From assembly GCA_965232465.1 (NCBI GenBank), contig OZ246977.1:1736001-1800000 (forward strand): a stretch of DNA of 64,000 nucleotides. Reading direction: 5' to 3'. Positions 9,208-17,424 of the stretch are shown here, in pieces. The stretch comes from G965232465 sp965232465 (GTDB lineage: Bacteria; Pseudomonadota; Alphaproteobacteria; JAQWUY01). Each line of letters opens with the position of its first letter. The first letter of the stretch is position 1. Both the position numbers and the translations under genes were made by a program. A model generated the notes under the pieces. That model saw only the letters and a program-made list of their open reading frames with translations, was not told the DNA's origin and searched no databases.

Positions 9208-9462
9208 ATGAGATATGCTGTTTACTCGCCCAAAGCAATTGCCTATATGGATAAATTGCCCCGCAATCAACGACAAAAAATTTCTGAAAAAATTGATTTG
9301 TTGGTTGAAAATCCTGATGCGTTGACAAATAACATTATTAAAATGCAGGGGGAACCCTACTATCGGTTGCGTGTAGGAGATTGGCGTGTTAAATATTTGG
9401 ATGATGGGCTGATTGTTGATATCGTGGAAATCATGCCCCGTGGTAAGAACTATAAACCCTAA
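9208..9462 (+). CDS. RelE/ParE-superfamily toxin
   Basis: An 84-residue toxin of the RelE type, probably a ribosome-dependent mRNA endonuclease. Seen: N-terminal YSPKAIAYMDKLP, then YYRLRVGDWRVKYLDDG and the basic end VEIMPRGKNY, the order found in RelE proteins. Start taken at ATG 9208. Upstream codons would include the promoter and the remnant of another gene. The antitoxin follows 12 bp downstream. Toxin-before-antitoxin order with an XRE partner resembles higBA and related pairs. Confidence 0.85.
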   Translation: MRYAVYSPKAIAYMDKLPRNQRQKISEKIDLLVENPDALTNNIIKMQGEPYYRLRVGDWRVKYLDDGLIVDIVEIMPRGKNYKP

Positions 9463-9474
9463 GGAGTTTTGAAT

Positions 9475-9870
9475 ATGGCTATACAAATAATTAACACACC
9501 CGAACAAGAAATGGTTATTTTGCCGAAATCTGAATTTATGGCAATGGAACAATTGTTGGATGCAGAAGTGGAAAAACGCATATTGGAACGGAACCGTAAA
9601 AATGGTATTGTTCATACATATTATCACCGTGTCATTCGTGGGGAAAATCCTGTGAAAGTATACCGTGAATGGCGGGGGCTGAGCCAATATGAACTTGCGG
9701 ATATATTGGGGGTTACCCAAGGTAACATAGGCAAAATTGAACGATGGTCTAATGTAGGTAGTACTCGTATGCTTATGAAAATTGCCAATGTACTGAATAT
9801 AGACTTTAATCACCTTGCCCAGTACCAATGTGAAGGATATGATGCCCTGCACAATCCCAAAGAAAATTAG
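9475..9870 (+). CDS. XRE-family antitoxin
   Basis: A 131-residue protein with a C-terminal helix-turn-helix (VYREWRGLSQYELADILGV, then TQGNIGKIERW, about residues 64-95), placed directly after a RelE toxin. The N-terminal part (about residues 1-60) begins AIQIINTPEQEMVILPKSEF and probably wraps the toxin. The start is ATG 9475 with AAGGAG 8 nt upstream. A TTG two codons earlier is less likely. As for similar pairs, the protein should bind its own promoter. Confidence 0.83.
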   Translation: MAIQIINTPEQEMVILPKSEFMAMEQLLDAEVEKRILERNRKNGIVHTYYHRVIRGENPVKVYREWRGLSQYELADILGVTQGNIGKIERWSNVGSTRMLMKIANVLNIDFNHLAQYQCEGYDALHNPKEN

Positions 9871-9954
9871 ACGATTCCATCGGGGCACATCGGTTGTGCT
9901 TGCCCAAGGTGGCGGGAGGCTATCATAAAGTTTATGTAAAATATAAAATAATTA

Positions 9955-11193
9955 CTATACATCCAAAATATACATTTGACGCATGCCTTCGTGGACCGAA
10001 TCTATGCACACTTGGGTATTATCATGATTCCATCGGGGGTGCAGATCACATCGGTTGTGCTTGCCCAAATCCGCTGGTGTATACAACGATGCCATATCAT
10101 GTCGGGTGTCCGTATGCGTATCAAATAAAAATAGTGTCCGTTTATGTGTCCGTGCATCTGGGTAGGTATCTGTCAATACCCACTGTCCATCTTGGGAATA
10201 TGTCATATGTCCATTTTCATTTAATATGTGCCGTCCCACCACTTGTACCTTGCCTGTTGTATCATTGTATAAATGATAATGAATTTCCCCATCATGGGGT
10301 CCCCAAACAATAATTTCCGTGTCCGATTTCCACATGGGATGGGATATTTGATATTCGGATTTTTCATAATCAAAAGTGCCAACCGCATTTATATCAAAAT
10401 CGTTGGTCAATTGTGGCAGCGGATGATCGGAGCATTCCAACAATCGCAAATGCGTACCATCTGGATTCATCGAAAACAAACGGTGCAAGAAACAAGTTTC
10501 ATCAAGTACCCGCTCTGTCCATCGGTGGATAAACAAACAACGGGTACCACTGGGGTTTATTTCCATATGTGTTACCCAGTGAATGGCTTTATCCATGGAT
10601 GGTACAGGTTTAAAATTCTTTACATCTTGTAAACTTAGCACCAATTTAAAATCACCAGTAGCAATATCCATGTAATATATGCCATCCTTATCAGGGGCAA
10701 GGGCAAGTTCAGGTTCCTTGTGCGTAGCATTGTAGCCAATGGTACGATGGGTTACCATAAACCGAGAATAATCCAGAGTCATGGCAAAATCCCCCCTTGG
10801 CGATACGGCATACACAGGCAAGGGTAACACACGGCTTTCACCCGTCTTTATGTGCATAATTGTCGATTGAAAATCTGGATATATATCCGTTGTTTTATCG
10901 ATGGCACGGGTATTAAAAATAACCTTGTTTGAATCCCCCAACCACTGTAATTGGCACCCCATTTGCCAATTCCAAGTGGTGGTTTCCCCCAATTTATAAA
11001 AAGTATCGTTATCAGATATATCAAAATATCCCACTTCTGCCACTTCTGTACCGATTAAATCTTTGGTAAACATATCCACACGGTTGCCTAATAAAAATAT
11101 ATTATTTTTGTGAAAATTGGATTTGTTATAATACCCAAAAAAGGTATGTTTCTTTTTATCCCCCACACCCCTTATGGGGTATTGCTTTTGCAT
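9955..11193 (-). CDS. Beta-propeller protein, oligogalacturonate-lyase-like
   Basis: A 412-residue protein built of repeated short beta-rich segments (for example IMHIKTGESRVLPLP, IYYMDIATGDFKLVLSL, LFSMNPDGTHLRLLE), which suggests a seven-bladed propeller of the TolB/PD40 type. The N-terminal HTFFGYYNKSNF and GCQLQWLGDSNKVIFNT resemble a family sometimes labelled oligogalacturonide lyase. Several His residues could bind a metal, but I cannot confirm the lyase site. No signal peptide is seen, so it probably acts in the cytoplasm. It ends the minus-strand Tct/aminotransferase operon, 17 bp after the aminotransferase. Its 3' end has been partly duplicated next door. Confidence 0.5.
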   Translation of the reverse strand: MQKQYPIRGVGDKKKHTFFGYYNKSNFHKNNIFLLGNRVDMFTKDLIGTEVAEVGYFDISDNDTFYKLGETTTWNWQMGCQLQWLGDSNKVIFNTRAIDKTTDIYPDFQSTIMHIKTGESRVLPLPVYAVSPRGDFAMTLDYSRFMVTHRTIGYNATHKEPELALAPDKDGIYYMDIATGDFKLVLSLQDVKNFKPVPSMDKAIHWVTHMEINPSGTRCLFIHRWTERVLDETCFLHRLFSMNPDGTHLRLLECSDHPLPQLTNDFDINAVGTFDYEKSEYQISHPMWKSDTEIIVWGPHDGEIHYHLYNDTTGKVQVVGRHILNENGHMTYSQDGQWVLTDTYPDARTHKRTLFLFDTHTDTRHDMASLYTPADLGKHNRCDLHPRWNHDNTQVCIDSVHEGMRQMYILDV

Positions 11194-11210
11194 GTTTTTA
11201 TTCCTTATAG

Positions 11211-12407
11211 TTAATTTTCCAATGCGTTTAAAAAAGCATGTAGCCGGTCCATGGCTTGGTCAATAATAGTTTCTGATGTTGCAAAAGAGATTCTGATAAA
11301 CCCGGGTTGTAAAAAAGCTTGTCCGGGGACAACCGCCAAATGGACATTTTCCAATAATACCGCACAGAATACTGTATCATCCGTAATAATCTTATGGTTT
11401 ATTTTTTTACCAATGGTATCTTGTACATTGACAAACACATAAAAAGTTCCTTGTGGTTTAATGTGGGTAATATAAGGCATCTTAGCAATACGATTTTCAA
11501 TTAGCTGTTTACGTTTTCCATAGGATTGTACCATGCGTTTTACATCGTCTTGGCAATCGGTTATTGCCCCCACCGCCGCCCATTGGGATATGGAACTGGT
11601 GCCCGATGTAATATGTCCTTGTAACTTGGTCATCGCCTTAATGATAGTTTGTGGACCAAGTGCATAGCCAATACGCCAACCTGTCATAGCGTAAGTTTTG
11701 CTAACTGCATTGATATTTAACACATGGTCTTTACATTCAGGGGCATAACATAAGGGGTTTTTATATGTATAAGGATCAAAAATAATCTGTTCATAAACTT
11801 CATCATTGATAATCACAAAATCATACTGTATTGCCAATGCACACAGCTGTTTAAGAGTATCTGTATCATATATTTTCCCCGATGGATTGTTGGGGGCATT
11901 CAAGACAAATGCTTTTGTTTTTGAGGTAATATGGTGTTTAATTTTTTCTATGTCTAAATCCAAAGTATCTGGATTTGTACCCACCACAATCGGCACCCCA
12001 GCAAATATTTTAACCTGTTCCACATAACTGACCCACGCAGGGGCGGTAATAATGACTTCGTCACCGGCATTTAGCAAAACGGCAAATGCTTGGAATAAAA
12101 GTTGTTTTGCCCCGGTTGCCACCAACACATCATCCATGTGATAGCACAGGTCAAATCGATTTTTGTAATACTCGACCACCGCTTGTTTCAGATCGTTAAT
12201 ACCCGCCGTTGCTGTGTAAAATGTCTGTCCTTGTTGTATGGCATGTATTGCCGATTGTTTTGCCCCCTCTGGGGATACAAAATCTGGCTCCCCCGTGGAC
12301 AGGGAAATCACATCGACACCTGATTTTTTTAAGTTTTGTGCGTGTTCCGCAATGGCACGGGTTGCGGACGGGGATACGCATGATACACGGTCCGCCAATG
12401 TATACAT
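11211..12407 (-). CDS. Class I/II pyridoxal-phosphate aminotransferase
   Basis: Fold-type I aminotransferase of the aspartate-aminotransferase I-alpha/beta kind, 398 residues. Seen: SLSTGEPDFVSP near the N-terminus, NAPNNPSGK in the middle, NDEVYEQIIF, and the Schiff-base lysine in INAVSKTYAMTGWRIGYA (about residue 235), followed by the carboxylate-binding arginine in FIRISFA near the end. Start chosen at ATG 12407, one base after the stop of the upstream dehydrogenase gene (TAACATG). An alternative 13 codons upstream would overlap that gene. The substrate is probably an amino acid linked to the Tct-imported acid, but this is inference. Confidence 0.87.
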   Translation of the reverse strand: MYTLADRVSCVSPSATRAIAEHAQNLKKSGVDVISLSTGEPDFVSPEGAKQSAIHAIQQGQTFYTATAGINDLKQAVVEYYKNRFDLCYHMDDVLVATGAKQLLFQAFAVLLNAGDEVIITAPAWVSYVEQVKIFAGVPIVVGTNPDTLDLDIEKIKHHITSKTKAFVLNAPNNPSGKIYDTDTLKQLCALAIQYDFVIINDEVYEQIIFDPYTYKNPLCYAPECKDHVLNINAVSKTYAMTGWRIGYALGPQTIIKAMTKLQGHITSGTSSISQWAAVGAITDCQDDVKRMVQSYGKRKQLIENRIAKMPYITHIKPQGTFYVFVNVQDTIGKKINHKIITDDTVFCAVLLENVHLAVVPGQAFLQPGFIRISFATSETIIDQAMDRLHAFLNALEN

Positions 12408-12408
12408 G

Positions 12409-13314
12409 TTAAATCGCCCCTGTTTTTTGCCATATGTCATAGGCATCGTCCAAGGTTTCAGGCACTTGGTGGTTAAGTATCGCCCCAGCGTTTAAATTTG
12501 CCGAATGTTGCAAACGCTGTTTTGCCCCCATGGCAACGAAGCTGTCTATGTTACATTGCTGCATAATGGCAATGGCTTCTTCCAGTTCATGTGCCCGTCG
12601 CTCCGCATGAATAAGATCACTTGTAATATACCGTTTGGCGGTGTATGCAAAATCCTTGTCGTTAATGGTGGCACTGATACTTTGTAAGACGATATCCTCC
12701 ACCCCATTTTTACGGGCAAACTGAAAGGTTTCCACTAATAAAGCTTCCAAACCTTTGGTGAAAATGGAACGACTCAGTTTAATACGGCTTGCCTTGCCGG
12801 CTTCCCCATCAATGGGGGTAATATCCATACCCCAAGGGGTCATAGCATCCCGCCACATGTTGGCACCTTGTCCCGATGCCACAATGGGCACTTTATGTCC
12901 ATACACAGGCAAAGGTCCAAGCATGGGGCTGTCCACATATATAATATTCGTATTTTCACAGCACTGCGATATATTATATTTTAACGAGGGGGAAGAAGAA
13001 CAGACATCCACCAAATATACATTCGATTTTTTATGTTTTGCACAGTTGATAATATCTTGGCATGCTTGCTCAGAAAATACAGCCGGTACCGCCACCACTA
13101 TATAATCAGAATCTGCAACCATCGTTGCCACAGTATCCATCAACGCAACACCACTTTGTTTAACACGGGCGTGCAGATTTTGCTTGGCAACCGGATTGTC
13201 CATTTCCATACATTTATCATATACAGATATATTTTGTAATCCCTGTTCCACAAGCCCTTTTGCCATGTGAAAGGCCGCTTCACCAAATCCCATAAATCCC
13301 AATTTTACCATCAT
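12409..13314 (-). CDS. NAD(P)-dependent 3-hydroxyacid-dehydrogenase-like protein (DUF1932 type)
   Basis: A 301-residue protein of the 6-phosphogluconate / 3-hydroxyisobutyrate dehydrogenase superfamily. The N-terminal Rossmann motif is GFMGFGEAAFHMAKGL (glycine pattern GxGxxA). VVAVPAVFSEQA and VDVCSSSPSLK match cofactor and substrate regions, and SRIKLSRSIFTKGLEALLVE contains the catalytic lysine region typical of the DUF1932-containing branch. Substrate unknown. It lies 5 bp after tctA and directly before the aminotransferase gene, so it probably oxidises or reduces an acid taken up by the Tct system. Confidence 0.75.
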   Translation of the reverse strand: MMVKLGFMGFGEAAFHMAKGLVEQGLQNISVYDKCMEMDNPVAKQNLHARVKQSGVALMDTVATMVADSDYIVVAVPAVFSEQACQDIINCAKHKKSNVYLVDVCSSSPSLKYNISQCCENTNIIYVDSPMLGPLPVYGHKVPIVASGQGANMWRDAMTPWGMDITPIDGEAGKASRIKLSRSIFTKGLEALLVETFQFARKNGVEDIVLQSISATINDKDFAYTAKRYITSDLIHAERRAHELEEAIAIMQQCNIDSFVAMGAKQRLQHSANLNAGAILNHQVPETLDDAYDIWQKTGAI

Positions 13315-13318
13315 ATGA

Positions 13319-14818
13319 TTATCCTTTTTTTCGTATCGTGTTGATTATGGGTATAAATATAATCCATAACACCATAATGAGCAATAATAACGATATGGGT
13401 TTTTCAATAAGTAATGATAAATTCCCCCCACTCAATTCAATAGTACGCAGCAGGTTTTCTTCGATAATTGCCCCCAACACCACGCCAATAATAGCGGGTA
13501 CCAATGGAAACCCAAATTTTACCATTAACACCCCAATAACACCAGATCCTAGCATAATAATAACATCAAACCAGTTAAAATGTATGGAAAATATACCAAT
13601 AACCGACATTAACAATACAGCGGGAATAATAATATGCTTATTGATAGTCGTGAGCTTGCCCAGTAGCCGTACACTGGTCAGCCCAATAATAGTAATAACA
13701 ATTTCCGAATATAACAACCCTAAGAACAATGCCAAAGTCATGGCATATCCATCCCCTTGGAACATGCTGACACCGGGGCGTAAACCGTGTAACAACATGG
13801 CCGCTAGTACAATAGCGGTGGTGGCACTGCCGGGGATACCAAATAATAATGTGGGTATCATTGCCCCATCTATACTGGCATTATTTGCCGATTCGGTGGC
13901 AATCAACCCCCGGGGATTGCCCTCGCCAAAGGGAATTTTATCTTTTTTACTGGTACGGGATGCTTCCCCATACGATACAAAAGTGGCAACCGTACCACCT
14001 GTGCCGGGAATAGCACCGACAACAAAACCAATAAGCGATGATTTTATCAAAGTTTTCCAATGCGTAAAAGTGATTTTAATACCTTCGATACGGCTCCCCC
14101 CCAAGGTATCGGTCATAGCAATTTTTCCTTTGTCGTCCGCATACAGTGTTGCCATCGTTGCCACACCAAACAGCCCCAACAAAATAGGCAAGAACGATAT
14201 ACCATCATACAATTCAAGAAAATTAAAAGTATACCGCACATCCGCCGCCCCACCGGGGGCAATACCAATGGTGGTTACCGCCAAACCCAATAAGGCGGAT
14301 ATAAGGGCCTTATAAAATGCCCCTTTTGATACCAACGATACCAATACAATACCAAATATACCAAGCATTAAGTATTCAGGCGTGCCAAATAACAATAACA
14401 ACGGTACCATAAATATCGATCCAAATATGGCAATCGTATCACCAATTAAGCCGCCAAGGGCGGAAGAAGTGGACGATATACTAAGGGCGGTAACCGCTTT
14501 ACCTTGTTTTGCCATGGGATAGCCCTCTAAGGTACTAGCGGCCGCAGACCCATCCCCTGGGGTGTTCATTAAAATGGACGGTATCGACCCCCCATACATG
14601 GCACCATCATATAATGATATTATAAATAACAAAGCAAAAATCGGCTCCATATACACAGTAAAAGGTAACGCCAACGCCGTTCCAAGTGCCGGACCAATAC
14701 CGGGAATGGCCCCAATAACAATGCCTATTACAGTGCCGAAAATAATCCAAAAAATACTCTCAGCTGTGGTCACCAACAAAAACGCCGCACCTAATGCCTC
14801 AAAAAGTTCGCTAAACAC
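13319..14818 (-). CDS. tctA: Tripartite tricarboxylate transporter large permease TctA (system 1)
   Basis: Large membrane subunit of a TctABC importer, 499 residues, near the family norm of 500. About 12 hydrophobic helices. The two family signatures are present: GIVIGAIPGIGPALGTALALP at residues about 34-54 and GFVVGAIPGTGGTVATFVSYGEA near 260-283. These systems move carboxylates using an ion gradient and a periplasmic binding protein. The gene follows tctB by 12 bp and is followed by the dehydrogenase gene after 4 bp. The substrate cannot be deduced. Confidence 0.92.
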   Translation of the reverse strand: MFSELFEALGAAFLLVTTAESIFWIIFGTVIGIVIGAIPGIGPALGTALALPFTVYMEPIFALLFIISLYDGAMYGGSIPSILMNTPGDGSAAASTLEGYPMAKQGKAVTALSISSTSSALGGLIGDTIAIFGSIFMVPLLLLFGTPEYLMLGIFGIVLVSLVSKGAFYKALISALLGLAVTTIGIAPGGAADVRYTFNFLELYDGISFLPILLGLFGVATMATLYADDKGKIAMTDTLGGSRIEGIKITFTHWKTLIKSSLIGFVVGAIPGTGGTVATFVSYGEASRTSKKDKIPFGEGNPRGLIATESANNASIDGAMIPTLLFGIPGSATTAIVLAAMLLHGLRPGVSMFQGDGYAMTLALFLGLLYSEIVITIIGLTSVRLLGKLTTINKHIIIPAVLLMSVIGIFSIHFNWFDVIIMLGSGVIGVLMVKFGFPLVPAIIGVVLGAIIEENLLRTIELSGGNLSLLIEKPISLLLLIMVLWIIFIPIINTIRKKG

Positions 14819-14830
14819 TTTATAATTCCA

Positions 14831-15331
14831 TTACTTAGAAAATTGATACAACACGCCATTGGCATAATAATGTCCAAAAGACATATCAAATACATATACC
14901 AGCCCTAAAACCACAACGCATAATATAACCAATGCCCACAGGTTATTATTAAATGATTGTCTGACAAAATATACATACCCACATATGGATATAACAGCGG
15001 CAATATAAAACCCAAACACATACGCCAACACAGAAAATACCCCTGTGTACAAGAATATAAAATACATATTCCTTTTTTGTACAGTAGGGCGTTGCCATGT
15101 ACCGGGCTTTGCATCATCCATATCATTTGATGATGTGTGTATGGGTAAATAAGGATGCAATATGGACAACAGCACCAATATCAATGCCGTCCCAGATAAA
15201 AATGCGGGGAACATAAAAGATTCAGCACTAAAAGACCATGACCCTATGAAAATCATACCAAAAAAGAGTACAAAAAAAGCCGTCAGCCCTATTTTTTCTA
15301 TTTTGGTTTTGGTATCTTGCTGCAAATTCAT
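14831..15331 (-). CDS. tctB: Tripartite tricarboxylate transporter small subunit TctB (system 1)
   Basis: A 166-residue membrane protein with four hydrophobic helices (about residues 14-31, 37-58, 88-112 and 120-150), the standard plan for TctB, whose sequences are poorly conserved. Assignment rests on topology and on its position between tctC (22 bp upstream) and tctA (12 bp downstream). Confidence 0.85.
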   Translation of the reverse strand: MNLQQDTKTKIEKIGLTAFFVLFFGMIFIGSWSFSAESFMFPAFLSGTALILVLLSILHPYLPIHTSSNDMDDAKPGTWQRPTVQKRNMYFIFLYTGVFSVLAYVFGFYIAAVISICGYVYFVRQSFNNNLWALVILCVVVLGLVYVFDMSFGHYYANGVLYQFSK

Positions 15332-15353
15332 TTTATTGTTCCCGCATATCGGT

Positions 15354-16355
15354 TTAAGACTTCAATGCTTTCAAGTCAATTTCCTTGGCAATCGCAATCG
15401 AATCGGCAATAGCTTTTTCCGCCTCCGCCCCGTTACCATATGCAGGCTGTAATTTCAATGCATTATATTGTGCTTGCACAAAATGGCTATCTTGGGCGTT
15501 TTTAATAGCGTCTTCCAAAATTAACCGCCTGTCCTCAGCAATACCCGCAGGGGCAAAAATACAACGCCTTAACATACACACTTGCAATGGATCCATGCCC
15601 AATTCGTTCATGGTTGGGGTGTCAGGGTAGCTGCCCAATCGTTCGGTGGCACCAATAATTGCCAATGCTTTTAAGGTACCGTTTTTAACCGAATCAAGGG
15701 CGGAAGATACGGTCACAATACCAAATTCCACTTCTTTACGCATCAAAGCGGCAATAATATCGCCCGTACCTTTGTATGATACATATTTCGACCAATTTAC
15801 ATTATTACGGCGTTGCAATAAGGTTGCCGCCACATGCCAAATGGTACCTTTTTGTTGCGATGCCAATGTGGTTTTTGCCCCAGAATTGTACGCAGATACC
15901 AAATCTTCAAATGTGCTGATGTCTGAGGACGCATTGGCAACAATAACGCCCGGCTCCCGTACATACACACCAATACCTTTAAATTGGGTGATGTCAAAAT
16001 TGGTTTCATTCAAATACCATGCCCATGGCGTAGATGGGGGGTTAAAGGCGGTTAAAGTATGCCCATCCGGATCGGCATTAAAGCCCGCCGCCGCACCCCG
16101 TAATGATGCAGCACCCGGAATGTTACGGATATTCACAGGGTTTCTTAGGCTCTTCTTACTGGCAAGGGCAATGGAAAATGCCCGCATCCATATATCCGTA
16201 CCCCCACCTACGCTAAAAGGTACTATAATATCAATGGGTTTCGATGGGAATGTATCCGCCCCCCAAGCCGGCATGCCCGCCAACGCAGCTGTAGCGATAC
16301 CGCCGGTACCAATTTTTAAAAAGTCACGACGGTTTATATGTTTAAATGTACGCAT
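15354..16355 (-). CDS. tctC: Tripartite tricarboxylate transporter binding protein TctC, Tat-exported (system 1)
   Basis: Periplasmic solute-binding protein, 333 residues. The N-terminus carries a twin-arginine signal (NRRDFLKIGTGGIATAALAG) ending near AWGA, which is unusual for TctC, as most use Sec. The mature part starts FPSKPIDIIVPFSVGGGTDIWMRA, the conserved TctC ligand loop. It is the first gene of operon 1, about 195 bp from the end of the DUF6282-like gene, and has its own promoter and operator pair. The second system has a Sec signal instead. Confidence 0.9.
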   Translation of the reverse strand: MRTFKHINRRDFLKIGTGGIATAALAGMPAWGADTFPSKPIDIIVPFSVGGGTDIWMRAFSIALASKKSLRNPVNIRNIPGAASLRGAAAGFNADPDGHTLTAFNPPSTPWAWYLNETNFDITQFKGIGVYVREPGVIVANASSDISTFEDLVSAYNSGAKTTLASQQKGTIWHVAATLLQRRNNVNWSKYVSYKGTGDIIAALMRKEVEFGIVTVSSALDSVKNGTLKALAIIGATERLGSYPDTPTMNELGMDPLQVCMLRRCIFAPAGIAEDRRLILEDAIKNAQDSHFVQAQYNALKLQPAYGNGAEAEKAIADSIAIAKEIDLKALKS

Positions 16356-16450
16356 GAATATTCTCTCCTTAAATATATATACTCTTTAATACTATCCGAT
16401 GGCAAATGTTGTTTTTTTACATTACATGTACCGATATACATATACTTTAT

Positions 16451-16537
16451 TGTATACAAAAAATTTTAATAATAAAGCATAATACCCTAAAATATCCTAT
16501 ATTTCAGACAATGTCAAACTTTAATGTATACATTAAA
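16451..16537 (-). promoter_or_regulatory. Promoter and paired operators of Tct operon 1
   Basis: On the minus strand: a perfect 18-bp palindrome TTTAATGTATACATTAAA (16520-16537), then -35 TTGACA (16517-16512), 17-nt spacer and -10 TATTTT (16494-16489). A second core TGTATACA followed by AAAAA lies downstream at 16451-16458, centred 74 bp from the palindrome. The layout is almost the same before operon 2. The core fits GntR/FCD regulators, and the likely regulator is the protein at 8457 (inference). Confidence 0.7.
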
Positions 16538-16550
16538 TCCCTAAACTTAC

Positions 16551-17402
16551 TCACACACCCAACATATATATGGGATTGTGTTTTACCAGTATTGCCACCT
16601 CATCGGCGGTGAAACCACTTTTTAACATGGTGGCAACCGCCATTTTTATACCTTCCCAAGGGGATGGGTTAAACGCTTGCCCCAAATCTGTACTTAAAAT
16701 GCACCGCTGTACCCCCACATGTCGAATCGATTCAACAATGGTATCCACAGGTACATTGCCTAAATAGCGAAATGTATGTGCAAAACAATGCTCAATCATT
16801 GCCCCTTTTGATGCCAATTCTAATTGAAAATCCAATGGTAAACCTTTGCCTTCTATTTTGCTGGCATGGGTAACGACAAATCTTTTGACACCGATATCTT
16901 GTGCGGCTTTAAACACCCCGGCTATTTCAGGCATCCACAGGTGTCCTGTTTCAATAATCAAATCATGCTGTTTGGCTAATAACAATACCTCTTTGACTTC
17001 TGGTATGACATCATTACCATTTTCGCTCAGCACTTGTACACCATCCGTATATCCTTTTCTGGTGCGGGCGGTTGTGGACCATGTGGATGGCATACATATT
17101 TTTTTTGTCCCCAATTTAATGTCCGTTTCCACAGCCAAGGGATTGATACCGCCAATTTCCCGATTTAATACCACCGTACCAATGACCTTAATATCAGACA
17201 CTTGTTTTTCAATCATGGTTGCCATAGCCCCGGTGGGACCAGAATGACATTTAATACCCAACGCTTTCATACCTAATGCAACCGCTTGCTCAGCAACTTC
17301 CATGCCACAAGCAATGCGTTCTACATTGGGATCTGGTCCCACATGCAGATGATAATCCGCAGCACCTTGTAAAATTTCTGATGTTGTTTCGACTATTTTC
17401 AT
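16551..17402 (-). CDS. DUF6282-like metal-dependent hydrolase
   Basis: A 283-residue protein that begins with a metal-site pattern YHLHVGPDPN (about residues 17-26), followed by GIKCHSGPT, ETGHLWMPE and VTHASKIEG, where His residues are spaced as in TIM-barrel amidohydrolases. The family is known only as DUF6282. Its reaction is not established. It is the last gene of Tct operon 2 (22 bp after tctA), suggesting it hydrolyses a cyclic amide, lactone or similar compound brought in by that transporter (inference). Confidence 0.65.
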   Translation of the reverse strand: MKIVETTSEILQGAADYHLHVGPDPNVERIACGMEVAEQAVALGMKALGIKCHSGPTGAMATMIEKQVSDIKVIGTVVLNREIGGINPLAVETDIKLGTKKICMPSTWSTTARTRKGYTDGVQVLSENGNDVIPEVKEVLLLAKQHDLIIETGHLWMPEIAGVFKAAQDIGVKRFVVTHASKIEGKGLPLDFQLELASKGAMIEHCFAHTFRYLGNVPVDTIVESIRHVGVQRCILSTDLGQAFNPSPWEGIKMAVATMLKSGFTADEVAILVKHNPIYMLGV

Positions 17403-17424
17403 GATAGTATCCTTTTAAAGTTAT

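Larger units (their letters stand above)
9099..9907 (-). pseudogene. Remnant of the 3' end of the beta-propeller gene, split by a toxin-antitoxin module
   Basis: Bases 9099-9137 match 9958-9996, the 3' end of the intact neighbouring gene, at 38 of 39 positions. Bases 9873-9907 match 10026-10068 with one 8-nt deletion and an otherwise exact match. In the intact gene the two matching blocks are separated by 29 bp. Here they are separated by 735 bp that hold the RelE/XRE module. The simplest reading is a duplicated gene end into which the module inserted with loss of about 29 bp. Divergence is low in the matched parts, so the event looks recent. No inverted repeats or transposase are seen. Confidence 0.7.

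Noticed and set aside
9145..9888. 247-codon minus-strand frame over the toxin-antitoxin pair
   Set aside because: The plus-strand genes have clear RelE and XRE motifs, a promoter and a ribosome binding site. The antisense product has none.
9087..9954. Insertion sequence around the toxin-antitoxin module
   Set aside because: No transposase and no terminal inverted repeats. The flanking repeats are pieces of the neighbouring gene.
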